From assembly GCA_050942745.1 (NCBI GenBank), contig JBMNNX010000150.1:1-16248 (forward strand): 16,248 bases of DNA. Reading direction: 5' to 3'. This stretch comes from UBA10939 sp050942745 (lineage in GTDB: Bacteria; Myxococcota; Myxococcia; Myxococcales; UBA5297). The translations under genes were made by a program, and so were the position numbers. Positions 1-7,380 of the stretch are shown here, in pieces (position 1 is the stretch's first letter; the number at the start of each line of letters is the position of its first letter). The notes below the pieces were generated by a model. It ran no database searches. It saw only the letters and a program-made list of their open reading frames with translations, and had not been told where the DNA came from.

Positions 1-250
1 AATTCAAGGCTGGGAGGCCGCGATGGCTTGAGTAAGGGGGCGGGAAGCGGTCGGGGCGAAGAAGCAGCGTACTTGGCGCTACTTCGGTCTCCCCGAGAAC
101 GCGCCCCTGTGGACCGCGCTCAGGTGCATAGTGGTTTTCCACAGCCACCGCGCCCTCAGAGAGAGTCGCTTAACACCAGCCACCTAGCATGTTGCGCTGC
201 GTCGCCTGTGCCGCCAATACAACAGGTACTTGCTCTCCGGGGGTCAACCC
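1..250. other. Upstream flank without a convincing gene
   Basis: No reading frame here has credible protein character. One frame stays open through 300 but is rich in Arg, Pro and Ser and matches nothing I recognise. A TAGCAT box at 185-190 is a possible -10 element for the regulator that follows, but I see no good -35 partner. A single DnaA-box-like 9-mer at 135-143 is probably chance. Confidence 0.4.
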
Positions 251-862
251 TTGAAGCCCGCGAAGACCACGAACGCCCTGCGAATCTACACAACGTATGA
301 CATCGGTCGGATGACGGGCACCGACCCGACGACGGTCCACAAGTGGATCGACAAGGGCCTGCTGCGCGGATATCGGACCCCGGGCGGCCATCGGCGCGTT
401 CGCGCCGAGGATCTGCGCAGCTTCCTCATCGCCCATCGCATACCAATTCCCAAAGAGCTGGGCGGAACCGACTCGTTGCGGGTGATGGTCGTCGACGACG
501 ACGGCGAATCGCTCAAGGCCCTCTCCAAGGCGGTCAAGAAGCTGCGTCCGAGCTGGGAGCTCGCCTCGCTGAACAGCGGGGTCGAGGCGCTGCTGCAGAT
601 ACCGAGCGCGACGCCGGACGTCATCGTCCTCAGCCTGTCGCTCGGCGATGCGGACGGGCTTTCGATCTGCAGGCACCTGCAGACCAGGCCCGAAACCTCG
701 AACATCAAGGTGCTCGCGGCCTGCGAGAAGCTCTCGGCCGAGCTCGCGAAGACGGCCGCTTCGGCCGGCGCGCACGGCTGCGTGAAGAAGCCGCTGAGCG
801 GCGCGGAGGCCGTCGAAGCCATCGAGCTGGCGGCAGGTATTCGCCCGCATCCCCCCGTCTGA
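251..862 (+). CDS. MerR/excisionase-type HTH regulator with degenerate receiver domain
   Basis: About 203 residues. Residues 12-60 form a winged helix-turn-helix of the HTH_17/MerR-like kind (TTYDIGRMTG, then VHKWIDKG, then the wing motif YRTPGGHRRV). Residues about 75-195 form a CheY-like receiver domain. The acidic pocket is present (VMVVDDDGES) and so is the terminal lysine (VKKPL). At the end of the third strand, however, where the phospho-accepting Asp should be, the sequence reads VIVLSLSLGDADG, so that position is Ser128 (codon AGC at 632-634). The usual Thr/Ser switch residue also appears to be Ala (VLAACEK). The protein probably binds DNA, but it is unlikely to be controlled by ordinary aspartate phosphorylation. 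The start is uncertain: TTG at 251 with a G-rich stretch 8-14 bases upstream is preferred, and TTG at 230 is the alternative. The ATG at 311 would cut into the HTH. It appears monocistronic. Confidence 0.82.
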   Translation: MKPAKTTNALRIYTTYDIGRMTGTDPTTVHKWIDKGLLRGYRTPGGHRRVRAEDLRSFLIAHRIPIPKELGGTDSLRVMVVDDDGESLKALSKAVKKLRPSWELASLNSGVEALLQIPSATPDVIVLSLSLGDADGLSICRHLQTRPETSNIKVLAACEKLSAELAKTAASAGAHGCVKKPLSGAEAVEAIELAAGIRPHPPV

Positions 863-889
863 TCCCCAGGTCGAATCGCGCGACGCAGC

Positions 890-909
890 CCCGCGGGCCG
901 TTCCGCGGG
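890..909 (+). terminator. Possible hairpin after the regulator gene
   Basis: Arms CCCGCGG (890-896) and CCGCGGG (903-909) form a perfect 7-bp stem with a 6-base loop, 28 bases after the stop codon. There is no T tract, so it may be only a weak or Rho-assisted terminator, or a chance GC hairpin. Confidence 0.3.
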
Positions 910-1043
910 CGGCGACGCGCGCTCGCGCGGGCGGACGCGGCTGGCCCGTCGTCTATCGACAGAGCGAGCGGGCGCTCGGGCACCTGCCTGCATGAATCGG
1001 CTCGCGCGGGAACCGGCGGGCGCGACGGCGTGTTGTCGCGTGC

Positions 1044-1049
1044 TAAGGT
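1044..1049 (+). promoter_or_regulatory. Possible -10 box for queF
   Basis: TAAGGT, preceded by TGC and followed by GCCGCC, lies 28 bases before the queF ATG. Similar TAGGNT-like boxes precede four other genes in the window. No matching -35 hexamer is visible. Confidence 0.3.
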
Positions 1050-1077
1050 GCCGCCGCTTTTCCGATTGGGAGACCCT

Positions 1078-1449
1078 ATGGCGACGAAGCCCAGCAAAGA
1101 CCTGCAGACCTTCGCGAACCCCGCGCCCGACCGCGACTACGAGATTGTCTTCGACTGCCCGGAGTTCACCTGCCTGTGCCCAATGACCGCACAGCCGGAC
1201 TTCGCCCACTTCTCGATCACCTACGTCCCCGACAAGCTGTGCGTCGAGCTGAAGAGCCTCAAGCTGTACTTGTGGTCCTTCCGCGAGGAAGGCGCCTTCC
1301 ACGAGGCGGTCACGAACCGCATCTGCGATGACCTGTTCAAGCTGCTGGCGCCCCGGCGAATCACCGTCGTTGGCAACTTCAACGTCCGCGGCGGCATCGG
1401 GACGGTCGTGCGCGTGACTCGGGAGAAGAAGAAGCGCCGGGGGCGCTAG
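1078..1449 (+). CDS. queF: NADPH-dependent 7-cyano-7-deazaguanine (preQ0) reductase QueF
   Basis: 123 residues, matching the short unimodular (Bacillus YkvM-like) QueF class rather than the longer bimodular one. It reduces the nitrile of preQ0 to the aminomethyl group of preQ1 in the cytosolic queuosine-tRNA pathway. Visible family marks are the catalytic cysteine in LCPMTAQPDF (Cys34, with Asp41 as acid/base), the QueF NADPH-binding motif ELKSLKLY starting at Glu57, and the His75-Glu76 pair in FHEAV. The C-terminus is very basic (KKKRRGR). The ATG at 1078 has GGGAGA just upstream and gives the family's usual N-terminus. Other queuosine genes (queC, queD, queE, tgt, queA) are not in the window, so it is an isolated gene. 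No preQ1 riboswitch was recognised upstream. Confidence 0.95.
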   Translation: MATKPSKDLQTFANPAPDRDYEIVFDCPEFTCLCPMTAQPDFAHFSITYVPDKLCVELKSLKLYLWSFREEGAFHEAVTNRICDDLFKLLAPRRITVVGNFNVRGGIGTVVRVTREKKKRRGR

Positions 1450-1535
1450 CGCGCGATCGCCAAGGAGCGAAGCGGCTTCGGGCTCGCTCGGAGCGAAGGC
1501 GAGCGCCGCCGCCGGGGCGCAGGTTCGAGGACGGG

Positions 1536-1557
1536 CTTCTCGAGCATTCGCGAGAAG
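1536..1557. repeat. Hairpin in the queF 3' intergenic region
   Basis: Arms CTTCTCG (1536-1542) and CGAGAAG (1551-1557) flank an 8-base loop. It lies about 90 bases after queF and may help end its transcript, although no T tract follows. Confidence 0.35.
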
Positions 1558-1660
1558 TGCCTCTGGGGGCGCGCAGGCGCGCGGCAGCCTTGACGCTCGG
1601 CGCGTCCAACCAGGCTCATCCTCGCCCGATATGCGGGCGCTCCATTTCCGGTGTGCCGAC

Positions 1661-1715
1661 CTTCGGTTTTCCGAAGCGCACGCGAGCAGGCGTGCGCCCT
1701 GTTGCCTGGGCAACA
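1661..1715. repeat. Three back-to-back perfect palindromes
   Basis: Hairpin A has arms CTTCGG and CCGAAG around TTTT (1661-1676). Hairpin B has arms GCGCACGC and GCGTGCGC around a 6-base loop (1676-1697). Palindrome C is TGTTGCCTGGGCAACA (1700-1715). Together they occupy almost every base of a 55-bp stretch in the queF to small-gene interval. A and B could form RNA stems ending queF transcription or leading a small RNA. C has only two bases between its arms, so it looks more like a protein-binding site on DNA. Confidence 0.6.
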
Positions 1716-1731
1716 AAGGCCATGCCACAAT
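1702..1731 (+). promoter_or_regulatory. Candidate sigma70-type promoter with overlapping operator
   Basis: TTGCCT (1702-1707) and CACAAT (1726-1731) each match the sigma70 -35 and -10 consensus at four of six positions, with an 18-base spacer. The -35 lies inside palindrome C (1700-1715), so a dimeric protein bound there would block polymerase. Predicted transcription starts near 1738, about 23 bases before the ATG at 1761. This is inference from position and sequence only. Confidence 0.35.
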
Positions 1732-1760
1732 TCTCCAAAGCTCAAACCGTGAGGGTGGGT

Positions 1761-1958
1761 ATGGCGGACGTGACCACGGTTGAAATCGAAAAGGACGAGG
1801 TCGGCTGGGTTCTGCGGGTGATCAACCCGGGCATGCGTCCCCAAGAGTACCGGTGCGCGAGCAAGGAGCAGGCGCAGTCGCTTGCCGAAGTGATGACGGG
1901 AGCCAAGGTCGCGAGCAACCTTCCCCGGACGTCGGTCAAGCCAGCCGGGAAGAAGTAG
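1761..1958 (+). CDS. Small protein of unknown function (65 residues)
   Basis: I do not recognise a family. The product is 65 residues, hydrophilic, with no signal peptide or membrane segment. The first 30 residues alternate in a way that suggests beta strands (VTTVEIEKDEVGWVLRVI), the middle may be a helix (SKEQAQSLAEVM), and the tail is basic (KPAGKK). The ATG at 1761 has GAGGG five bases upstream. An in-frame ATG at 1722 would give 78 residues, but it lies within the proposed -10 region and its AAGG is only two bases away, so 1761 is preferred. The gene has its own likely promoter and palindromic operator upstream and a strong hairpin terminator downstream, so it looks like an independent unit. 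Codon use matches the neighbouring genes. Confidence 0.62.
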   Translation: MADVTTVEIEKDEVGWVLRVINPGMRPQEYRCASKEQAQSLAEVMTGAKVASNLPRTSVKPAGKK

Positions 1959-2027
1959 CCTCGCTCTCGACGCGCCTGGCAGGCGGCGTCGGGGCCTGAG
2001 GTTGGGTGCGAGGGGGGCTGGATGCCG

Positions 2028-2055
2028 AAGGCCCGCGCTGAAGCGCGCGGGCCTT
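2028..2055. terminator. Probable bidirectional terminator
   Basis: An 11-bp perfect stem has arms AAGGCCCGCGC (2028-2038) and GCGCGGGCCTT (2045-2055) and a 6-base loop. It lies between the convergent small gene (+) and DUF1540 gene (-), 17 bases beyond the latter's stop. The A/T ends are short, but the position and the strong GC stem fit shared termination. Confidence 0.6.
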
Positions 2056-2071
2056 GCGAGCGGTGCGACGG

Positions 2072-2353
2072 TCAGGCCTTTTCGTAAGTCGCGCAGTCGG
2101 CGTGGTTCGAGTGCGGCGAGACGGCGATGCTCTGAGCGTTGCAGAGCATCTCCCTGTTCCACCGGCATTCGCTCACGTGGCAGGCGCCGACGAGCGCCCC
2201 TTCGCTCCGTGCGATGTGCCGGTTCTCGGTCGTGAACGTGTCGCACTGGGGATGGGGGCCGCCCACGTTGATGGCCGGTGCGTGGCAATTGTTGTTGCGA
2301 TTGAAGAAGCAGTTGGTCGCGTCGCAGCGCGAGACAGGGGGCATGTCTTTCAT
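2072..2353 (-). CDS. Tandem DUF1540 cysteine-rich protein
   Basis: 93 residues made of two DUF1540 units. The first runs from about residue 8 (C-D-A-T-N-C-F-F-N, then NCHAPAINVGG, then QCDTF). The second starts near residue 56 (CHVSECRWN, then LCNAQSIAV, then ADCATYE). Each unit has four cysteines with the family's spacing, so metal binding is likely but unproven; the biochemical role of DUF1540 is not established. No signal peptide is seen, so it is probably cytosolic. The ATG at 2353 is chosen because the minus strand has GAGAGAG just upstream; an ATG at 2383 would add ten residues not typical of the family. It lies 200 bases beyond the thioesterase gene on the same strand and may be separately transcribed. 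Confidence 0.85.
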   Translation of the reverse strand: MKDMPPVSRCDATNCFFNRNNNCHAPAINVGGPHPQCDTFTTENRHIARSEGALVGACHVSECRWNREMLCNAQSIAVSPHSNHADCATYEKA

Positions 2354-2553
2354 TCGGCTCTCTCTTTCGCAAAGCCCGGGCATCTTCGGGCAACGGGCGC
2401 CGGGGAAGTTGCGAGTGAGCCGAGTGGGGCGCTACCCCTCGAAACGGGGGAGATCCGCGCTGTCGCCCGCGAGGCGACCGCGCGCCTGAGCGCGCGCGGC
2501 GCGGCCGTCGAGAGGCGCTCGCGACTGCCGCCAACGAGCTAACGCGCGGTGGC

Positions 2554-2955
2554 CTATAGCCCGAGATCCGGCATCCGCTGCAGCTTGCCCTCGAGGTCGC
2601 AGCAGACGATCTCGATCTGCGCCTTGACCAGCAGCTTGTTGGTGTCGGCGTGCTCGATGCGCTGATCAAACGTTACGCGAAAGGGCGAGGTCGCGCGCAT
2701 CCGCGAGACGATGAGGAGGTCGTCACCCAGGCGCGCCGGCGCGCGGAAGGTGGCCTGGACGCTGTAGACCGGGAACATCACGCCGCGCTCGGCCCACTTG
2801 ACGACCGAAGCCCCCGACTCGGCCAGCGCTTCGGTGCGCGCCCGCTCGAAGTAGCGCAGGTAGTTGGCGTGGTAGACCACGCCCATGCAGTCGGTGTCCT
2901 CGTAATAGACCCGGGCGCGGAATCGGAACTCGCGTCCGCTTTCGGCAGCTTGCAT
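2554..2955 (-). CDS. YbgC-like acyl-CoA thioesterase (hot-dog fold, 4HBT)
   Basis: 133 residues, the normal size for the 4-hydroxybenzoyl-CoA thioesterase/YbgC family. The active-site signature is clear near residues 15-35: YYEDTDCMGVVYHANY, where the Asp after DT-type residues acts as the catalytic carboxylate, followed by LRYFERARTEAL. These enzymes hydrolyse acyl-CoA or acyl-ACP thioesters. In many proteobacteria YbgC sits with tol-pal genes, but none are visible here, so the substrate is open. The ATG at 2955 has AAGGGG four bases upstream on the minus strand; an in-frame ATG at 3015 has no clear ribosome site. It lies 101 bases downstream of ettA on the same strand, so cotranscription is possible. 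Confidence 0.88.
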   Translation of the reverse strand: MQAAESGREFRFRARVYYEDTDCMGVVYHANYLRYFERARTEALAESGASVVKWAERGVMFPVYSVQATFRAPARLGDDLLIVSRMRATSPFRVTFDQRIEHADTNKLLVKAQIEIVCCDLEGKLQRMPDLGL

Positions 2956-3056
2956 CTCGCCCCTTGCCCCACGGTCGTCGCTGGCGCGCGCGGGGCCTTC
3001 GGGCTTCGGGGCCATCGACGCCCGATGCCCGTGCCCGGAGGCCTGCGCCACAAGAA

Positions 3057-4736
<1,680 letters not shown>

Positions 4737-4783
4737 GGTCGTGTTCTCCGGGGCCGCGCACGCTCGGCCGCTAAGAGACGGGC

Positions 4784-4789
4784 ACACTA
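4784..4789 (-). promoter_or_regulatory. Possible -10 box for ettA
   Basis: On the minus strand the hexamer reads TAGTGT followed by GCCC, 47 bases before the ettA ATG. It resembles boxes before queF, the cytochrome, the MIF homologue and the decarboxylase. No -35 is evident. Confidence 0.3.
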
Positions 4790-4948
4790 GCAGCCCGGGG
4801 GCAGGACATGAAGTAACAGCGGGTGCGGCGCGGGGGCTTCCTCGCGGGCGCGCCCGGACTGTTTCAACCCCTCTTCGAACGGCCGGATCGCCCGGCGCGC
4901 GGAGGCGACGGCGGCGAGGCAGCCGGCGCGCGCCCGCCAATCTCGAAG

Positions 4949-4977
4949 CATGCCGACGGAGCCGCCCTGTCGGCATG
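4949..4977. promoter_or_regulatory. 9-bp inverted repeat, possible operator
   Basis: Perfect arms CATGCCGAC (4949-4957) and GTCGGCATG (4969-4977) are separated by 11 bases, so their centres are 20 bp apart, about two helical turns. That is the geometry of a dimeric regulator site. It lies between two divergent promoters. It could also be a chance hairpin. Confidence 0.35.
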
Positions 4978-5063
4978 GGCGGGCCTTGCACTGGCGCGCC
5001 TGAATCTCCCGACGGCTTCGAGCTCGTCTGCTGGCCGAGTTGGAGGGAGCGCGGGCTGCTTCC

Positions 5064-5069
5064 TAGGTT
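5064..5069 (+). promoter_or_regulatory. Possible -10 box for the cytochrome c gene
   Basis: TAGGTT lies 36 bases before the ATG. An upstream TTGGAG at 5040-5045 with an 18-base spacer is a weak -35 candidate. Confidence 0.33.
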
Positions 5070-5105
5070 TCATTCCGGAGGGCTCGATGCCCTCGTGGAG
5101 GGAGC

Positions 5106-5504
5106 ATGAGAGCGGCAGCGCTGTCGGTGGTGGTCGTGGCGGGGTTGGTCGGCCTGGTGCTGCTCTACACCCCACAGCAGGCGCAGAGAGGCCAGAAGGT
5201 CTACGGCGAGAATTGCGCGGTCTGCCACGGGGCGCAGGGCTCCGGTGGCACGGTCCCCGATCGCTTCGGCCAGCTCGCCGGCCTCCGCGCGCCCGCGCTC
5301 GTCGGGGCTACGGCGCTCGGAGAGTTCAAGAACGCGGGCGAGCTCCTCGGCTACGTGAGCAACCAGATGCCGCTCGAAGACCCTGGCCGTCTGAGCCAGG
5401 ACCAGAATCTCGCGGTGACCGTATGGCTCCTGCAGGAGAACGGCGTCAAGGCGGGCGCTGAGCCGCTGTCGCCGGAGAACGCCGCCGAGGTGCCGATTCG
5501 CTGA
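5106..5504 (+). CDS. Membrane-anchored monohaem cytochrome c (class I)
   Basis: 132 residues. Residues 5-21 form an uncleaved-looking hydrophobic segment (LSVVVVAGLVGLVLLY), so the protein is probably anchored in the inner membrane with the haem domain in the periplasm. The single haem site is CAVCH at residues 37-41, with His41 as proximal ligand. Met88 in NQMPLEDPG is the likely distal ligand. The fold fits small class I electron carriers of the cytochrome_CBB3 kind. The ATG at 5106 follows GGAGGG closely, a good ribosome site. It stands alone, with no oxidase or dehydrogenase genes beside it, so its redox partner cannot be named. Confidence 0.9.
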   Translation: MRAAALSVVVVAGLVGLVLLYTPQQAQRGQKVYGENCAVCHGAQGSGGTVPDRFGQLAGLRAPALVGATALGEFKNAGELLGYVSNQMPLEDPGRLSQDQNLAVTVWLLQENGVKAGAEPLSPENAAEVPIR

Positions 5505-5518
5505 GTCGCCCCCGCCGC

Positions 5519-5777
5519 GGTAGGGGCGCATGGCAATGCCATGGCAATGCGCCCGTCCGCGCAGGCCCCCGGGGCTCGGTCGGGGGCGCCTGGCACTGCG
5601 CCCGGCCCCGGGCGCCGCCGAGGACGGCGGCTCTCCCAACCTCCTTTCCACTCGGCCTCGACCCAAGGTCGGTAGGGGCGCATCGCAAGGCAATGCGCCC
5701 GTCCGCGCAGGCCCCAGCGACAGCGGAGGCGAGCGCGGGCCGCCGAGGACCGCCCGAGGACGCCGGCCGTCCCTACC
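5519..5777. repeat. Palindromic intergenic repeat element, two copies plus a degenerate unit
   Basis: Two direct copies lie at 5519-5569 and 5671-5715. Both begin GGTAGGGGCGCAT and share the same 27-base right half, starting GGCAATGCGCCC. They differ only in the centre (11 versus 5 bases). Within each copy GGGCGCAT pairs with ATGCGCCC. A degenerate relative at 5584-5603 has arms GGGCGC and GCGCCC. CCCTACC at 5771-5777 is the inverse of the opening GGTAGGG of the second copy (5671-5677), giving a 107-bp unit with inverted ends. This looks like a REP/MITE-like dispersed element. It fills most of the 314-base gap between the cytochrome and MIF-like genes, and no gene is seen in it. Confidence 0.65.
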
Positions 5778-5818
5778 CGCGCCGTCACATTCGCGCGCCG
5801 CTCTGAGGCAGCGCCTCG

Positions 5819-6166
5819 TCAGCCGAACGTCCCGCCGTTCCAGCCCCAGTTGCCCGCTTCGAATTCGGAGAAGTTGAGGAAGACCCTGTCGGCCGGGACG
5901 TCGAGCGTCTCGCTGAGCAGGGCGCACAGCTTCGCGGAGAGGGCGGCGTTCACCCTCGAGCCGAGCCCGCCGATGCTGCGAACGTCGCAGAAGGCGGTCG
6001 GGCCGCTCTTGCCGCCCATCAGCATCGAGGCCTCGGACAGGCTCACCATCACGTAGCTCTCGGGCTTGCCGATCGCCTCGGCGGCGATGCGCGAGGCCTG
6101 GGCGAGGATCCGCTCGCGCGCTTGCTCGGAGACTGCAGCGCTGGTCTGGATGTGGACGTAAGGCAT
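5819..6166 (-). CDS. MIF-family tautomerase (phenylpyruvate tautomerase-like)
   Basis: 115 residues, the same length as human macrophage migration inhibitory factor counted with Met, and it lines up without gaps as far as I can align from memory. The catalytic N-terminal proline (Pro2 after Met removal) is present in MPYVHIQ. Also kept are Lys34 (equivalent to MIF Lys32/33), Ile65 in the RSIGGLG stretch, Asn98 in LNFSEF, and the C-terminal GWNGGTFG matching GWNNSTF. The CxxC redox motif of mammalian MIF is reduced to a single Cys60. The family tautomerises keto/enol forms of phenylpyruvate and related compounds as a trimer; the bacterial substrate is unknown. No signal peptide. It is divergent from the metallophosphoesterase gene. 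The start is fixed by the need for Met-Pro. Confidence 0.92.
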   Translation of the reverse strand: MPYVHIQTSAAVSEQARERILAQASRIAAEAIGKPESYVMVSLSEASMLMGGKSGPTAFCDVRSIGGLGSRVNAALSAKLCALLSETLDVPADRVFLNFSEFEAGNWGWNGGTFG

Positions 6167-6187
6167 CGCTTCCTCCCGAGTGTCGAA

Positions 6188-6217
6188 GCCTGCCGGTCGC
6201 CGGATGCGAAGGCAGGC
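6188..6217. promoter_or_regulatory. Inverted repeat in a divergent promoter region
   Basis: Arms GCCTGCC (6188-6194) and GGCAGGC (6211-6217) are a perfect 7-bp match with 16 bases between. It lies in the 141-base region between the MIF-like and metallophosphoesterase genes, beside the minus-strand TAGGCT box. Operator function is only a guess. Confidence 0.25.
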
Positions 6218-6221
6218 GGGC

Positions 6222-6227
6222 AGCCTA
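6222..6227 (-). promoter_or_regulatory. Possible -10 box for the MIF-like gene
   Basis: Reads TAGGCT then GCCCGCC on the minus strand, 55 bases before the ATG. The same hexamer stands before the decarboxylase gene at 8191-8196. Confidence 0.3.
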
Positions 6228-6307
6228 CCACTCGATCTCCGCGAGTTGCCGACGCGCCGCGAAACGGACTATCGAGTGACCCTCGCGACGACGAACGCGG
6301 AGGACCG

Positions 6308-7228
6308 ATGAAGTTGCGCCTGTCGATGCTGCTCTTCCTGGTGGCGAGCGCCTGCTCGTCTAGCTGTACGCGCGCGAAAGGGGTCGCGCCCGCTGCGGCG
6401 CTGCCTTTCGACAGGCTCACGGTCGAGGCGGCCTCGGCCGTGCTCGTCGGCGCCGGGGACGTGACCCATTGCAACGCGCTCGAGCCCGCGAAGGCGACCG
6501 CGGCGCTGCTCGAGCGCATCGACGGCACGATCTTCGTGTTGGGCGACGGCTCGAACGGGCGCGGCCTTCCCCAGGAGTACGCCGACTGCTTTGGGACGAC
6601 CTGGGGCCGCTTCCGCGCCCGCATCCGGCCCGCGGTGGGCAACCACGACTACGTGACCGAGAACGCCGCGGGCTACTTCGGCTACTACGGCGAGACGGCC
6701 GGTCAGCCGGGCAAGGGCTTCTACAGCTACGACCTCGGCGGCTGGCACGTCGTCGTGCTCAACAGCAACTGCGAAGCCGTAGGCGGCTGCGGGCCCGGCT
6801 CGGAGCAGGAGCGCTGGCTGCGCGAAGACCTCGCCGCGCATCCCGCAAAGTGCACCGTCGCCTACTGGCACCATCCGCGGTTCAGCTCGGGGCTCCACGG
6901 CAGCGACGACCGCGTCGACGGGTTCTGGCGGGCCCTGTACGAAGCGGGCGCCGAGCTGGTGCTCAACGGCCACGACCACCACTACGAGCGCTTCGTCCCG
7001 CTCGATCCGGAGGGCAAGCCCGACCCTGCGCGCGGCATCCGCCAGATCATCTCCGGCACCGGCGGCGCGCGCCTGCGGAACATCTCGCGGCCGATAGCCG
7101 GCTCCGAGGCGCACGTCCAGGGCGTCCACGGCGTGACGCGGCTCGTCCTGCGCGACGGGGTCTACGCGTGGCAGTTCATCTCGATAGAGGGCAAGGTCCT
7201 CGACTCGGGCGGCGGGCAGTGCCACTGA
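6308..7228 (+). CDS. Purple-acid-phosphatase-like metallophosphoesterase, probable lipoprotein
   Basis: 306 residues. The N-terminus (MKLRLSMLLFLVASACSSSC) is a signal sequence with Cys16 or Cys20 as the possible lipidated residue, suggesting export and membrane attachment. The calcineurin-like metallophosphoesterase blocks appear in order: GAGDV (Asp51), VLGDGSN (Asp80), GNHDY (Asn112, His113), YWHHPRF (near 188) and NGHDHHYER (near 224). The surrounding text (FYSYDLGGWHVVVLNSNC, then IISGTGGA) matches the small bacterial purple acid phosphatase-like group. The metal-binding tyrosine of true purple acid phosphatases (GDNxY) is replaced here: GDGSN. The enzyme probably hydrolyses phosphate esters outside the inner membrane. 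The ATG at 6308 has GGAGGA three bases upstream; the open frame extends to 6122 but lacks the signal there. It is convergent with the decarboxylase gene. Confidence 0.88.
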   Translation: MKLRLSMLLFLVASACSSSCTRAKGVAPAAALPFDRLTVEAASAVLVGAGDVTHCNALEPAKATAALLERIDGTIFVLGDGSNGRGLPQEYADCFGTTWGRFRARIRPAVGNHDYVTENAAGYFGYYGETAGQPGKGFYSYDLGGWHVVVLNSNCEAVGGCGPGSEQERWLREDLAAHPAKCTVAYWHHPRFSSGLHGSDDRVDGFWRALYEAGAELVLNGHDHHYERFVPLDPEGKPDPARGIRQIISGTGGARLRNISRPIAGSEAHVQGVHGVTRLVLRDGVYAWQFISIEGKVLDSGGGQCH

Positions 7229-7242
7229 GGCGTTCGATCGCC

Positions 7243-7354
7243 GCTCGCGGATAGCGAGCTCGTTCGGCTGCAGGCTCGAGCCTGAGGGGGCGGCGTTTCC
7301 GCGCGATCGAGTGACGACAGCGAATCGACAGGGCGGCCGAGCCAAGGCCGGCTC
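7243..7354. terminator. Convergent intergenic region with several hairpins
   Basis: The 152 bases between the stops of the metallophosphoesterase (+) and the decarboxylase (-) hold three stems. The first has arms GCTCGC and GCGAGC (7243-7259). The second is the perfect palindrome CAGGCTCGAGCCTG (7271-7284). The third has arms GAGCC and GGCTC (7339-7354). None has a T tract, so which of them terminates transcription is unclear. Confidence 0.35.
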
Positions 7355-7380
7355 TGCCCATTCATTGCGGCGAAGAAATC

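Larger units (their letters stand above)
4737..5105. other. Divergent intergenic region between ettA and cytochrome c
   Basis: 369 bases without a convincing gene; the reading frames through it are Pro/Arg-rich and unlike proteins. It should hold both promoters. Two candidate -10 boxes (4784-4789 minus, 5064-5069 plus) and one clear palindrome (4949-4977) are listed separately. Confidence 0.5.

Noticed and set aside
135..143. DnaA-box-like 9-mer TTTTCCACA
   Set aside because: It is a single site with one mismatch, and neither dnaA/dnaN nor an AT-rich unwinding region is nearby, so there is no case for an origin.
1434..1446. Short GCGCC/GGCGC stem at the queF stop codon
   Set aside because: A 5-bp stem with a 3-base loop inside very GC-rich coding sequence is expected by chance.
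1722..1760. Longer start for the small gene at ATG 1722
   Set aside because: It overlaps the predicted -10 region and has poor ribosome-site spacing, whereas the ATG at 1761 has GAGGG at the right distance.
4864..5175. 103-residue minus-strand frame upstream of the cytochrome gene
   Set aside because: Pro/Arg-rich, overlaps the cytochrome start antisense, and has no ribosome site or motif.
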